Assembly: GCA_040388535.1 (NCBI GenBank)
Contig: JAZKBR010000002.1
Span: forward strand, 1,024,838 to 1,088,837
Direction: 5' to 3'
From: Gemmatimonadota bacterium
Lineage (GTDB): Bacteria; Gemmatimonadota; Gemmatimonadetes; Gemmatimonadales; GWC2-71-9
Length of the DNA stretch: 64,000 bases
A program made the translations under genes and the position numbers. The notes under the pieces are model-generated. The model ran no database searches, was not told the DNA's origin, and saw only the letters and a program-made list of their open reading frames with translations. Positions 35,188-45,000 of this stretch are shown here, piece after piece (position 1 is the first letter of the stretch; each line of letters starts with the position of its first letter).

Positions 35188-38100
35188 ATGAAGCGATTTG
35201 TGCGTTTGGCACTCACGGTGTCGAGCGTCCTCGTGACGATGCTGGCATTGCCAGCGGTCGTCGCGGCACAGGGCGTGACGACGTCCTCGATCCACGCGGT
35301 CGTCACCGATCCGTCGGGCGCGCCAGTGGCCGGGGCGCGCGTCACTGCCGTGCACACCGAGTCGGGCACGTCCTACTCCGCGATCACGCGCGCCGATGGC
35401 CGTGCGACGATCCCGGGCATGCGCGTCGGTGGACCGTACAAGGTCACCTCCACCGCCATCGGCTTCACGCCGACGTCGAAGGACAACATCTACCTGCAGC
35501 TCGGTGTCGCCTCCGATGTGGCGCTCGTCGCCAGTCGCCAGGCCGTCACGCTGGGTGAGCTGACGGTCACGGCGCAAAAGGACCAGGTGTTCTCTTCGGA
35601 CCGCACCGGCGCCGCCACGTCAGTCGACAAGGAAGTCTTCGCGGCCCTGCCGACGATCTCGCGCGGCCTCGAGAACTTCACGCGTCTGTCGCCGCAGTCG
35701 AGCGGCACGTCGTTCGTGGGTCAGGACAACCGCCTCAACAACATCACGGTTGACGGCTCCTACTTCAACAACTCCTTCGGTCTCGGATCGCAGCCGGGCG
35801 GCCGTACTGGCGTGGCCCCGATCTCGATCGATGCCATCGAGCAGGTGCAGGTCAACGTGGCGCCGTTCGACGTCCGCCAGGGCAACTTTGCCGGCGCCGG
35901 CGTCAACACCGTGACCAAGTCGGGCACCAACTCGTTCAGCGGTTCGCTCTACTACCTCGGCCGTAACCAGGACCTGGTCGGCACCAAGGCGGGCGCGCTG
36001 ATCTTCAATCCGGGCACGTTCAACTTCCACCAGTTCGGTGCGTCGCTGGGTGGCCCGATCATCAAGAACAAGCTCTTCTTCTTCGGCAGCTACGAAGACG
36101 ACGCCCAGACCCAGCCGGCCACGACCTTCGTGGCGAACAACGGCGGCGAGACCGTTGCGGGCAACACGACGCGCGTGCTCAAGTCAGACCTCGAGACCTT
36201 CTCGACCTACCTCAAGACCAACTTCGGCTACGACACCGGCCCGTACACCGGCTGGAACCTCGAGGTGCCGTCGCGCCGCTTCCTCGGCAAGCTCGACTAC
36301 AACCTGAACGAGCACAACAAGATCGCGGTCCGCTACAACCTGCTGAATTCGTCGTCCGGGCAGGCGGTCTCGAACTCGAACTCGCTCGGCAACCTCGGCA
36401 ACCGCCGCGACAACGCGAACTCGATGTCGTTCCAGAACAGCGGCTACAACATTCTCGAAAACAACCGCTCGTTCGGCACCGAGTGGACGTCGACGTTCGG
36501 CGGCAACATGGCCAACGACCTCATCATCGGCTACACCAAGAGCGATGAGAGCCGCGCCGCGCTGCAGACGATTTTCCCGCTCATCGACATCCAGAAGGAC
36601 GGCCTCACCTACATGTCGGCCGGGTCGGAGCCGTTCACCCCGAACAACGAACTCCGTTACAACAGCTATCAGCTGCAGAACAACTTCACGATCTACGGCA
36701 ACAAGCACGACCTGACCTTCGGCGTCACGGCCGAGAAGTACCACTCCGACAACGTCTTCTACTCGGGGTCGCAGAGCGTCTACGTCTACAACTCGCTCGA
36801 AGACTTCTACACCGACGCGAACGACTTCCTCGCGAATCCGGCGCGCACGGCATCGCCGGTCACACTGAACCGTTTCCAGGTCCGCTACAACAACATCCCG
36901 GGCCAGGAGAAGCCGTTGCAGCCGCTCGACGTGAAGTCGTACGGTGGCTACCTCCAGGATTCGTGGCGTCCGAATGATCGCTGGCGCTTCACCCTCGGTC
37001 TCCGCGCCGACGTGCACCACTTCGACGAAACCGGCCTCGAAAACCCGGTTGCCGCGGCGATGACGTTCCGCGATGCCGATGGCAACCCGGTGCAGTACTC
37101 CACGAGCAAGATGCCGAAGGCGTCGCCGCTCTGGTCGCCGCGTTTCGGCTTCAACTGGGACGTGAAGGGTGACCGCAGCACGCAGATCCGCGGTGGTACC
37201 GGCGTCTTCTCCGGCACGCCGCCGTACGTCTGGATCTCGAACCAGATCGGCCAGAACGGCATCCTGACGGGCTTCGACCAGCAGAGCAACACCAAGGCCC
37301 GGCCGTTCAACCCGAGCCCGGCTGCCTACAAGCCGACCAACGTCACCGGCGCCCCGGCGGCGAGCTACGAGCTCGACATCACCAGCGACAACTACAAGTT
37401 CTCGCAGCTCTGGCGCACCGACATCGCGATCGACAAGCGGCTGCCGTGGAACCTCGTCGGCACCGCCGAGTTCATCTACGACAAGGACGTGAATGGCGCG
37501 TCGTACATCAACGCCAACCTGCCTGCGTCGCAGACCAACTTCGTCGGCGCCGATAACCGCCCGCGCTACACCAGCAACAAGCTCAACAGCAGCATCACGG
37601 GCGCGATGGTCCTCGGCAACGAAGCCGTGGGCCATTCGTGGAATGCCGCTGCATCCCTCGAGCGGGCGTTCAGGAACGGCTTCTACGCCAAGGCGGCGTA
37701 CAGCTATGGCGAGTCGAAGAACACCATCGACCCGGGTTCGGTCGCGCTGGGCAGCTGGAACGGCAATCCGATCTCCAGCAACCCGAACAAGCCTGAGGCA
37801 GCGTTCTCGGCCAACTCGCCGGGCAAGCGTCTGTTCGCGGCGCTGTCCTACCGTGCGGAATACTTCAACTTCGGCGCGACGACGCTGTCGCTCTACTTCG
37901 AAGGCCGCACCATCGGCAACTCGAGCTACGTCTTCTCCGGCGACCTCAACGGCGACGGCGCTTCGACCAACGACCTGATCTACATTCCCAAGGACGTGTC
38001 GGAGATGAACTTCCAGCAGTACAACAGCACGGTGAACGGCGTCACCAAGACCTTCACCGTGGCCGACCAGAACGCTGCCTGGGAAGCGTACATCAATCAG

Positions 38101-38466
38101 GACAAGTACCTCTCGGCCCACCGCGGCGAGTATGCCAAGCGTGGCGCGGTCTGGCTGCCGATGGTCTGGCGCACTGACCTCAGCGTGGTGCAGGAAGCCT
38201 TCGGGCGCGGTTTCGGGAAGAAGAACACCGTCTCGTTCCGCCTCGACATCCTGAACGTCGGCAACATGATCAACAAGGATTGGGGCCTCTCGCAGCGCCT
38301 CGTCTCCAACTCGCCGCTGCTGGCGCAGACCACCGGCGCCGACGGCAAGGCGCTCTACCGTCTCCGCGCCATCAGCAACGTCCTGATGGATCACTCGCTC
38401 GAAAAGACCGCTGGCAACAGCGACGTCTGGCGCATTCAGCTCGGCGCGCGCTACACCTTCAACTAG
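35188..38466 (+). CDS. Second Oar-like TonB-dependent receptor
   Basis: The 1092-residue protein has a signal peptide (PAVVAAQG). A carboxypeptidase-regulatory-like domain follows (28-110, VVTDPSGAPVAGARVTAVHT), then a plug with DNRLNNITVDGSYFNN and a barrel ending LGARYTFN with terminal Asn. It belongs to the same family as the receptor at 16965 but the two diverge strongly in the barrel, which suggests different ligands. AGGAG at 35178-35182 supports the ATG at 35188. It stands alone: the next gene is on the other strand and a strong terminator follows. Confidence 0.92.
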   Translation: MKRFVRLALTVSSVLVTMLALPAVVAAQGVTTSSIHAVVTDPSGAPVAGARVTAVHTESGTSYSAITRADGRATIPGMRVGGPYKVTSTAIGFTPTSKDNIYLQLGVASDVALVASRQAVTLGELTVTAQKDQVFSSDRTGAATSVDKEVFAALPTISRGLENFTRLSPQSSGTSFVGQDNRLNNITVDGSYFNNSFGLGSQPGGRTGVAPISIDAIEQVQVNVAPFDVRQGNFAGAGVNTVTKSGTNSFSGSLYYLGRNQDLVGTKAGALIFNPGTFNFHQFGASLGGPIIKNKLFFFGSYEDDAQTQPATTFVANNGGETVAGNTTRVLKSDLETFSTYLKTNFGYDTGPYTGWNLEVPSRRFLGKLDYNLNEHNKIAVRYNLLNSSSGQAVSNSNSLGNLGNRRDNANSMSFQNSGYNILENNRSFGTEWTSTFGGNMANDLIIGYTKSDESRAALQTIFPLIDIQKDGLTYMSAGSEPFTPNNELRYNSYQLQNNFTIYGNKHDLTFGVTAEKYHSDNVFYSGSQSVYVYNSLEDFYTDANDFLANPARTASPVTLNRFQVRYNNIPGQEKPLQPLDVKSYGGYLQDSWRPNDRWRFTLGLRADVHHFDETGLENPVAAAMTFRDADGNPVQYSTSKMPKASPLWSPRFGFNWDVKGDRSTQIRGGTGVFSGTPPYVWISNQIGQNGILTGFDQQSNTKARPFNPSPAAYKPTNVTGAPAASYELDITSDNYKFSQLWRTDIAIDKRLPWNLVGTAEFIYDKDVNGASYINANLPASQTNFVGADNRPRYTSNKLNSSITGAMVLGNEAVGHSWNAAASLERAFRNGFYAKAAYSYGESKNTIDPGSVALGSWNGNPISSNPNKPEAAFSANSPGKRLFAALSYRAEYFNFGATTLSLYFEGRTIGNSSYVFSGDLNGDGASTNDLIYIPKDVSEMNFQQYNSTVNGVTKTFTVADQNAAWEAYINQDKYLSAHRGEYAKRGAVWLPMVWRTDLSVVQEAFGRGFGKKNTVSFRLDILNVGNMINKDWGLSQRLVSNSPLLAQTTGADGKALYRLRAISNVLMDHSLEKTAGNSDVWRIQLGARYTFN

Positions 38467-38487
38467 TCGCCGCTGCTGCAGCAAAAG

Positions 38488-38517
38488 AGGCCGCCTCCCC
38501 GTCGGGGAGGCGGCCTT
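38488..38517 (+). terminator. Terminator after the second receptor gene
   Basis: AGGCCGCCTCCCC pairs with GGGGAGGCGGCCT around GTC-type loop bases (38488-38517), followed by TGCTGTTT. A long, nearly perfect stem 20 bases after the stop. Confidence 0.85.
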
Positions 38518-38573
38518 GCTGTTTGAGCCAGCGTTGACTCACCTGGCGCACTCCTTCGTCATCCCGATCCGGA

Positions 38574-39020
38574 ATGACGATGGCGCGTGCCCTGATTCGC
38601 CTCACCCTCGCGAGGAGTGCGCCGGCACTCCTCACGCACCACTGTCCCGATGCCGCCCTGGTCCTGACCCCCTTCGGCCGCTGGCTCCGCAATCAGCTGC
38701 ACGTCAGCGTGAGCCACTGTCATGGCATCGTGATGGAGCGGCTGCTGCTACGTCGCCTGGAGCTGGTGATCGTGCTGACCTGCCGAGCGACAGCCGCCCC
38801 GCTGGTGTCCACGCTTGCGTGCGTCGGCCGGGTGCGAGGAGAAGCCGCGCGCCGGGCTGTGGCGCACGGGTGGCTCACCAGCGCCGATCAGCTCTGGGGG
38901 TCGCAGGAACTCATTGTGGAGGTGCCCCCGCTGGTCAGGAGCGGACGCGTTTCAGCAGCACCAGCGCCAGCAGCAGGAAGAGTCCGTTCATTGACCACGC
39001 CGCGAGTTCGGGCGAGATGA
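38574..39020 (+). CDS. Unknown protein, possible real gene overlapping the lptG end
   Basis: The 148-codon frame has a strong G/C bias at third positions through about codon 122, as expected for genes in this genome. The product is basic and helical, with HWGTSAD-like HGWLTSADQLWGSQE and several Arg-rich stretches. I recognise no family. There is no convincing ribosome-binding site. The last ~85 bases lie opposite the 3' end of lptG, and the third-position bias fades there, so the true end may differ. It may be a small DNA/RNA-binding or membrane-associated protein, or a chance frame. Confidence 0.35.
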   Translation: MTMARALIRLTLARSAPALLTHHCPDAALVLTPFGRWLRNQLHVSVSHCHGIVMERLLLRRLELVIVLTCRATAAPLVSTLACVGRVRGEAARRAVAHGWLTSADQLWGSQELIVEVPPLVRSGRVSAAPAPAAGRVRSLTTPRVRAR

Positions 39021-40020
39021 TCTCCTTGCCACCGAGCGCTTTCATGATCTGGGTGCCGGTGAGGTACACCAGCGTCGTACCGAGGGCGAAGGCGAGACCG
39101 AGCGCGGCGCCAGCGCGCGGCGCGGTGAGGGCGAGTGGTGCACCAAACAGGGCGATCACGATGCAGGCGAACGGCACCGCGTACTTGAGTGGCAGGTCCA
39201 CCGCGAGCGATCCGGGCGGCTTCCCCGAGCGGCTCAATTGCGCCAGATAGCCGCGGAATTCCTCCATCGTCATTTCTTCGGCCTTCTTCTCCTGGTCGAG
39301 CAGCGTGTTCGGCGTCTCGACCAGCTGGCGATGCCGCAGGGAGAGATAGCGGAAGCTTGTGGTGGCCCCGGCACTGTCGGTCACCACGCTGACGCCGGAG
39401 AAGAAGCGCCAGCTCGCACGGGGGCCGAGCCAGAGAGCGCTGTCGGCGGCGATGGTCCAGTGCGGCTGGTGCGCCACGATCGGTCCTTCGATCAGGAGCC
39501 CGCCCTGCGCGCGAGCGGGTACCCGCGTCATCTCCTTGATGACCCAGGTCCACTTCGTGGGCGAGCTGTAACCGAACTGGAAGCGCTGCACATCCTTTGG
39601 TGAGGTCCGGTCGCCTTGCAGGGTGCGCTGGCGCGAGGTGCTCACGGCGGCGGCCTCCTGCAGCCCGAAGGTCAGTGGCACCGCAAGCAGGGCGAGCAGG
39701 AGCATCGGCGCGATCAGCCGGTAGAACGAAACGCCGCCCGCTTTCGCGGCCGTCAGTTCGCTGTGACGGCCCATCCCGTTGATGGTAAAGACGGTGGCGA
39801 AGAGCACGGCGGCCGGGAGGTACTGCGCCATCTGCCACGGGAAGAGATAGAGCTGGCCGAGGAAGATGTCGGGAATCGGGATGTGACGGTCGGTGAGCTT
39901 GCCGAAGCGGTCGGCGGTATTGATCAGCACCGAGATCGCCGGGATCCCGATCGCCGACAGCAGGAAGATGCCGGTCCACTGCCGCAGCACGTAGCGGTCG
40001 AGGATGCCGAAGACCTTCAC
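38935..40020 (-). CDS. lptG: LPS export permease LptG
   Basis: The 361-residue inner-membrane protein is of the YjgP/YjgQ type: three N-terminal and three C-terminal membrane helices around a periplasmic beta-jellyroll domain (about 130-270). The start MKVFGILDRYVLRQW and the C-terminal PFACIVIALFGAPLAL fit LptG. With LptF and the ATPase LptB it extracts lipopolysaccharide and feeds the LptA/LptD bridge. The GTG start overlaps the lptF stop (GTGA). No lptB, lptC or lptA is in the window. Confidence 0.9.
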   Translation of the reverse strand: MKVFGILDRYVLRQWTGIFLLSAIGIPAISVLINTADRFGKLTDRHIPIPDIFLGQLYLFPWQMAQYLPAAVLFATVFTINGMGRHSELTAAKAGGVSFYRLIAPMLLLALLAVPLTFGLQEAAAVSTSRQRTLQGDRTSPKDVQRFQFGYSSPTKWTWVIKEMTRVPARAQGGLLIEGPIVAHQPHWTIAADSALWLGPRASWRFFSGVSVVTDSAGATTSFRYLSLRHRQLVETPNTLLDQEKKAEEMTMEEFRGYLAQLSRSGKPPGSLAVDLPLKYAVPFACIVIALFGAPLALTAPRAGAALGLAFALGTTLVYLTGTQIMKALGGKEIISPELAAWSMNGLFLLLALVLLKRVRS

Positions 40021-41918
40021 GTCTTCCTCCGGAACGGCCAGCGGATGATCGAGAGCAATCCGTCGAGAATGCCGCCGGTGCGTGCCGTCCCCATCTCGCG
40101 ATTGGCCACGATCACGCCGACGAGGCCGAGGATGGTGAAGAGCACGACCGGGCCGTGCATCGCAGTGATCGGCGAGATGTACCCCTTGTTGGCGACATTC
40201 TCGCCGCCGATGAGCAGGACATAGAACGCCATGAAGATCACCAGCGACGCCCCGATGACCAGGCCGATTCCGCTCCGCGGGAAACGAAGCGCCAGTGCGA
40301 CGCCGAGCAGCACGAAACAGAAGGACGCCAGGGGAATCGAGAACTTCTTGTGATACTCGACTTCGTACTGACGAATCAGCGAGGTGGCACGACCGATCTG
40401 GATCGATCGGCTGCGCACTTCCTCGATTGTGCCCACGGGCCCCGGGATCTGCTGCACCACCGGCGGGACCAGGAAGTTGCGGTTGCCCGTGTCGGCGACC
40501 TGCGGTAGTAGCGCGCCGTTGCTCTGGGGGATCGGCGTGTTCATCGCGCGTTGCCGGAGCGCGAGCGCCAACGCGGAGTCGGCGCCCGGGGTGTGCTCAT
40601 TGGTTGGCACCACGGCGGAGAGAATCGCCTTCGCCGAGTCTGGTGAGAGCGGGGCATTGCTGTCGGCCGGAGGCGCGCCATCTCCCGGCTTCTTCACGGG
40701 CGGCGTGCCCGCGGCCGATGAATCCGCGGCCGCTTTTCCGGCGGCGACTTCCGGCGAAACTGCGGGAGCAGGCACCGGTGCTGGCGGCAGCTGTTGCGGC
40801 ATCGGTGGCACGACCGCGACGGTGCCGCGTGGCAAGCGTGCGCGCGTCGGCTCCGGATCGGTGGTCGGTTGCGGCTGCTTCAGTCGCTCATCGGGTGGCA
40901 TCGGTGTGGTATCACGCGGCTTGAGGTTAGGCACCATCAAGTGCCCGAACCATTCCTCGAAGTCGCGATACTTGCCACAGTGCGGCGGCAGCTTCGGTTG
41001 CGTCGGCGATGCCGGCGAGATGACCGGCGAGAGCCCGGCCAGATGGCGCAGGTCGCGTCGCGTGAAATACTCCTGCTGGCGCCGCTGCTCGGCGACTTCC
41101 CATTCCTGGTCGGCCACGCCATCGAGCAGTTGGCAGCCGCTCATCTCGCGGTCGCCTCGTTCGTTGGACCGGTCATCGCTGCGTTGCAGTTCGTTGGCGA
41201 CGCCGCGAATGGTGATCCGGTTCTCGAGGAAGCGGGTGACTTCGATCCGTCCCGGATCGGCACTCTTGATATCGAGTTGCTCGCCGCGTCGCAGGGTCAG
41301 CAGCAGGTCGGTGCCGTTGGGCGATTCCGCCATCCGGCCGCTATCGGCGTGGAGAACCTTGCGCCCCTCATAGGAGGAGAGGTCGTAGATCGTCACGCCG
41401 GTCATCCGGCCGGTGCTGCCATCGATGGTGGCGGCCCGCAGGATATATGAGGTATTGCCGAGCGGGTTGAGCAGCGCCGGCCGCAGTGCCAGCGTCGGGG
41501 TCTTGTTCATCACGTCGATCTTGAGCGCCCGGAAGCGGATGTTGCTGCGCGGGACGACCTGATCGAAGAGGATGAAGTTCACCAGCGCCACGCCGACGGC
41601 GGCGACGAGTGCCGGCCGGACCATCCGCCAGACCGAGATGCCGTTGGCGTACATCGCGACCATTTCCTGGTCGGCGGCGAGCTGGCTGTAGCCGTACAGG
41701 GTACTGACCAGGACGGCCATCGGGATGGTCAGGGTCAGCAGGGCCGGCAGGGCCAGGATGACCGCCTCCAGCATCACATCAAAGGGGAGTCCCTTCCCGC
41801 CGAACTGGTTGATCAGCTCGCTGATCTGATTCAGGAGCAGCAGTCCCGTCAGCGCCACAATCCCCCAGAGAAAGGGGGCGGCAAGCGCGCGTACGATGTG
41901 ACGGGTGATCAGGCGCAT
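40017..41918 (-). CDS. lptF: LPS export permease LptF with a long Pro-rich insert
   Basis: The 633-residue protein is about 270 residues longer than ordinary LptF. The N-terminal membrane part (MRLITRHIVRALAAPFLWG) and the C-terminal helices (from about 519) are normal. The periplasmic domain is present from about 105 to 260. Between about 270 and 485 there is an extra segment, rich in Pro, Ala and Gln (for example VVPPMPQQLPPAPVPAPAVS), with charged flanks. It could be a flexible extension reaching toward the outer membrane. The ATG at 41918 is chosen by homology; an upstream frame extension into the sprA side is noise. It is coupled to lptG. Confidence 0.88.
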   Translation of the reverse strand: MRLITRHIVRALAAPFLWGIVALTGLLLLNQISELINQFGGKGLPFDVMLEAVILALPALLTLTIPMAVLVSTLYGYSQLAADQEMVAMYANGISVWRMVRPALVAAVGVALVNFILFDQVVPRSNIRFRALKIDVMNKTPTLALRPALLNPLGNTSYILRAATIDGSTGRMTGVTIYDLSSYEGRKVLHADSGRMAESPNGTDLLLTLRRGEQLDIKSADPGRIEVTRFLENRITIRGVANELQRSDDRSNERGDREMSGCQLLDGVADQEWEVAEQRRQQEYFTRRDLRHLAGLSPVISPASPTQPKLPPHCGKYRDFEEWFGHLMVPNLKPRDTTPMPPDERLKQPQPTTDPEPTRARLPRGTVAVVPPMPQQLPPAPVPAPAVSPEVAAGKAAADSSAAGTPPVKKPGDGAPPADSNAPLSPDSAKAILSAVVPTNEHTPGADSALALALRQRAMNTPIPQSNGALLPQVADTGNRNFLVPPVVQQIPGPVGTIEEVRSRSIQIGRATSLIRQYEVEYHKKFSIPLASFCFVLLGVALALRFPRSGIGLVIGASLVIFMAFYVLLIGGENVANKGYISPITAMHGPVVLFTILGLVGVIVANREMGTARTGGILDGLLSIIRWPFRRKT

Positions 41919-42011
41919 GGCGGGGGGATGGCCGTCCGGTTGTGGTGCCCCACGTGAGGGGCGTAGGTTACTGTCGTCCGGTCTCCAAGCTAATCCCCCG
42001 ACTCCCCATCC

Positions 42012-45000
42012 GTGGCGCCACTCGCCCTCTTTCTCCTTCTCGCCAGCCTTCTCGCACCATGGTCCGCCGGGGCCCAGCTTCCCGCGGATACCATTCGTGC
42101 CAGAATGGGCGTTCACGGCACTCTCCCCGGCGCGCTGCCGACGGTGGGGGAGCCGGCGGTCCTGCGCGCACCCTGGCTCTTTCCGGCCGGGCGTTCCGTG
42201 GCGGGTCGGGTCGCACGTTTCGATACCGCCACCACGGCGGCCGTCGAGGCCCAGCGTCTTGCGGCGGCCCATCAGCGTCTGTTGATGGCGCTGTACCGTG
42301 GCCGCGGGTTCGGAGCGAGCCCGCGTGCCGACGGTGGCATCGCTGCCGAGGCGGCCCCTCGCGGCCTTTTCGGGCTCAACCGCAACGTTGCCGACCTGCA
42401 GTTTGATGGGGCGTTGCAACTCACCATCGGGACCGACCGTTTCAAGAACCTGCGCTGCACACCCTCGCAGCTGCAGGATCCCAATTCGGGGTGTCGCCCG
42501 AAGTTCAAGCCGCCGCGCATCGACAACCAGTTACGCTTCCAGGCGAGTGGACTGATCTCGCAGCGGCTCCGGGTCGACATCGATCTCGACAACACGCGCG
42601 AGTTCAATAACGCCAATAACATCCGCGTCTCGTACACCGGTCTCGAGGACGAGGTGCTGAAGCGGATCGATGTCGGCACGGTGCAGTTCCGGCCGCCGCT
42701 CTCCCGCTTCCTGACCGCCGGCATCCCGACCAACAACTTCGGCATCAACACCACGGTGGAACTCGGTCCGGTCGAGGTGCAGGCGCTCGCGGCCACGCAG
42801 TCGGGGAGCCAGGTCGGAACCAGGACCTATACCATCGGGTCGGAGACGACCGAGCCGCAGGACCGCGAAGTCGCCGACCTCAATTTCGAGGCGCGGCGCT
42901 TCTTCTGGGCCGTCGATCCGCGCACCCTCCCGGGCTACCCCGCGATCGATGCCCTTTCACTGCAGGGGCTGACGCTCGCGCCGTCGCTCAAGCCGACTGA
43001 AGTGCGGATCTACAAGTACCGCTCGGTCGCGGCCGGCGGGACCGGGGCCAACCCGAACCTTGACGGCATCACCGCGCTCGGCCTCAATCAGAGTGGCACC
43101 ACCATCGAGAAAATCGGCCCCCTCCGCTGGCAGCTGCTCCAGCAGGGACGCGACTACTGGCTCGATCCGTCGGGGCTCTGGTTCGTGCTCACGGCCAAGC
43201 TCGATCCGAATGACCTACTCGCGGTGAGCTATACCACTGCGGATGGTGGCCGCGTCGGGACCTTCCCCGCGACCGACGATCCGACGCGCAGCGATACCCT
43301 GCGCCTGATCCTGCAGCCCAATCGCGGCCCCGACGCTGGCTCGTTTGCGCACTCGATGCGCAATGTCTATCGCGTCACAGGGAGTGATCTCCAGGCGGGC
43401 TCGCTCGCCGTTGCGATCACGCTGAATCGCTCGGAGCTGCCGCCCGACGGGGTCGGCACCTGGCTCTCGCGCTTCGGCCTCGCGCTGCCCAACGACGCCA
43501 AGTTCTTCGACACCGACAATCGCCTCTTTCCGCGAAGCCGCGATCCCGGTGCGACGGCAACGATCCTCGATCATTTCATCTTCTTTCCGTCCCAGCAGCC
43601 GTTTGCCGACGCGGCGCGGATACCGGACCCGCAGTTCCGGAACGATTCGCTCTATCGCACACCGGAATACCTGCTCTTCGAGCAGGGGCCGCCGGCGAAA
43701 TATCAGATCCGCCTCCAGTACGCGGCGCGGGGCGGCGGCGACAAGGGATCGATCAACCTCAACGCAATCCAGATTCGCGAAGGGACCGAACAGCTCACCG
43801 TTGACGGGCTCCGGCTCACCCGGGGTGTCGACTATTCCATCAGCTACGGCACCGGAATGGTCACCTTCCTCGAGCCGGAACGTCTCTTCAGTCGCGGCAC
43901 GTCCACCGTGACCGCGAGCTTCGAGCAGCAGGGTTTCTTCGCAATCGCACCGACATCGATTTTCGGCCTCACCGCGCGCTACCGCGTCGGCTCCATCGGC
44001 AGCGTGAACCTGGTCGGCCTCTATCAGTCGGAAGCCACAGCCTTCACCCGACCTCAGCTCGGATTCGAGCCCACGGCCTCGCTGCTCGCAGGCGTGACCG
44101 GACAATTCAATTTCCGTCTCCCGGCGGTCTCGCGCTTCCTCAAGGGGCTCGCGCGCGGCGGCGTGGTGGCGCCGTCGTCACTCGAGCTCAATGCCGAACT
44201 CGCGTTCTCGCGACCGGATGCGAATCGCTCGGGTGAGGCCTACCTCGAAGAATTCGAGAACGATGCCGGGATTCCGATCCGGCTCGGTGAAGGGAACTGG
44301 CAGATCTCCTCGATGCCGCAATCGTCGGCGGGCGTGGAAGCCCTCGGCTTTCCGAGCGGGTTCGACTCGACCAGCGCCGTCCAGCTCAGCTGGCAGAACC
44401 TGGTGCCGAATCGTCTCGGCCTCGCCAACGAGATCACGGCCGAGGCCATCGACCCGAACATTCAGATCGTCGGCGGCAAGAGCACCAGCCCCGAGACCGT
44501 CGCCTACATCACCTTCCACGCCGATACCGCTGGCGGCATCGTCGCGCGCAACAACCACTCGCACTGGAGCCTGCCACCGCGACCGTTCCAGCCACGCTGG
44601 CGCTCGGTGGTGACGCCGCTCTCGCTCACCGGTGTCGACCTCACCCGCAACGAGTTCCTCGAGTTCTGGGTCTTCGAAGGCGAAGACGACAAGCCGGTCG
44701 AATCCTCGGAAATGCGCTTCATGCTCGACCTCGGCAGTGTCAGCGAGGACGCGCTGGCGATTGCGCCGACGGCCTTCACGGTGAGTGGGACTGATACGAC
44801 CTGGACCGGGCGGCAGTATGTCGGCGCGGGCCGACTCGACACCGAACGCAATGCCACGGGCACCTATTCCGCCGTCACTGATGATGTCGGGATTCTCGGC
44901 GACCGTCCCGACCAGGTCACCGGACCGCTGGGCCCGGTGCTTCGGCCAGCGCTCTGTCGGCGCACGGTCACCGCGTCCGTCGAGATCTTCCCCTGGGGCG

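Noticed and set aside
36184-38484. Long minus-strand frame opposite the second TonB receptor
   Set aside because: Same reason: low-complexity Val/Glu/Arg translation and no family features, opposite a clear receptor.
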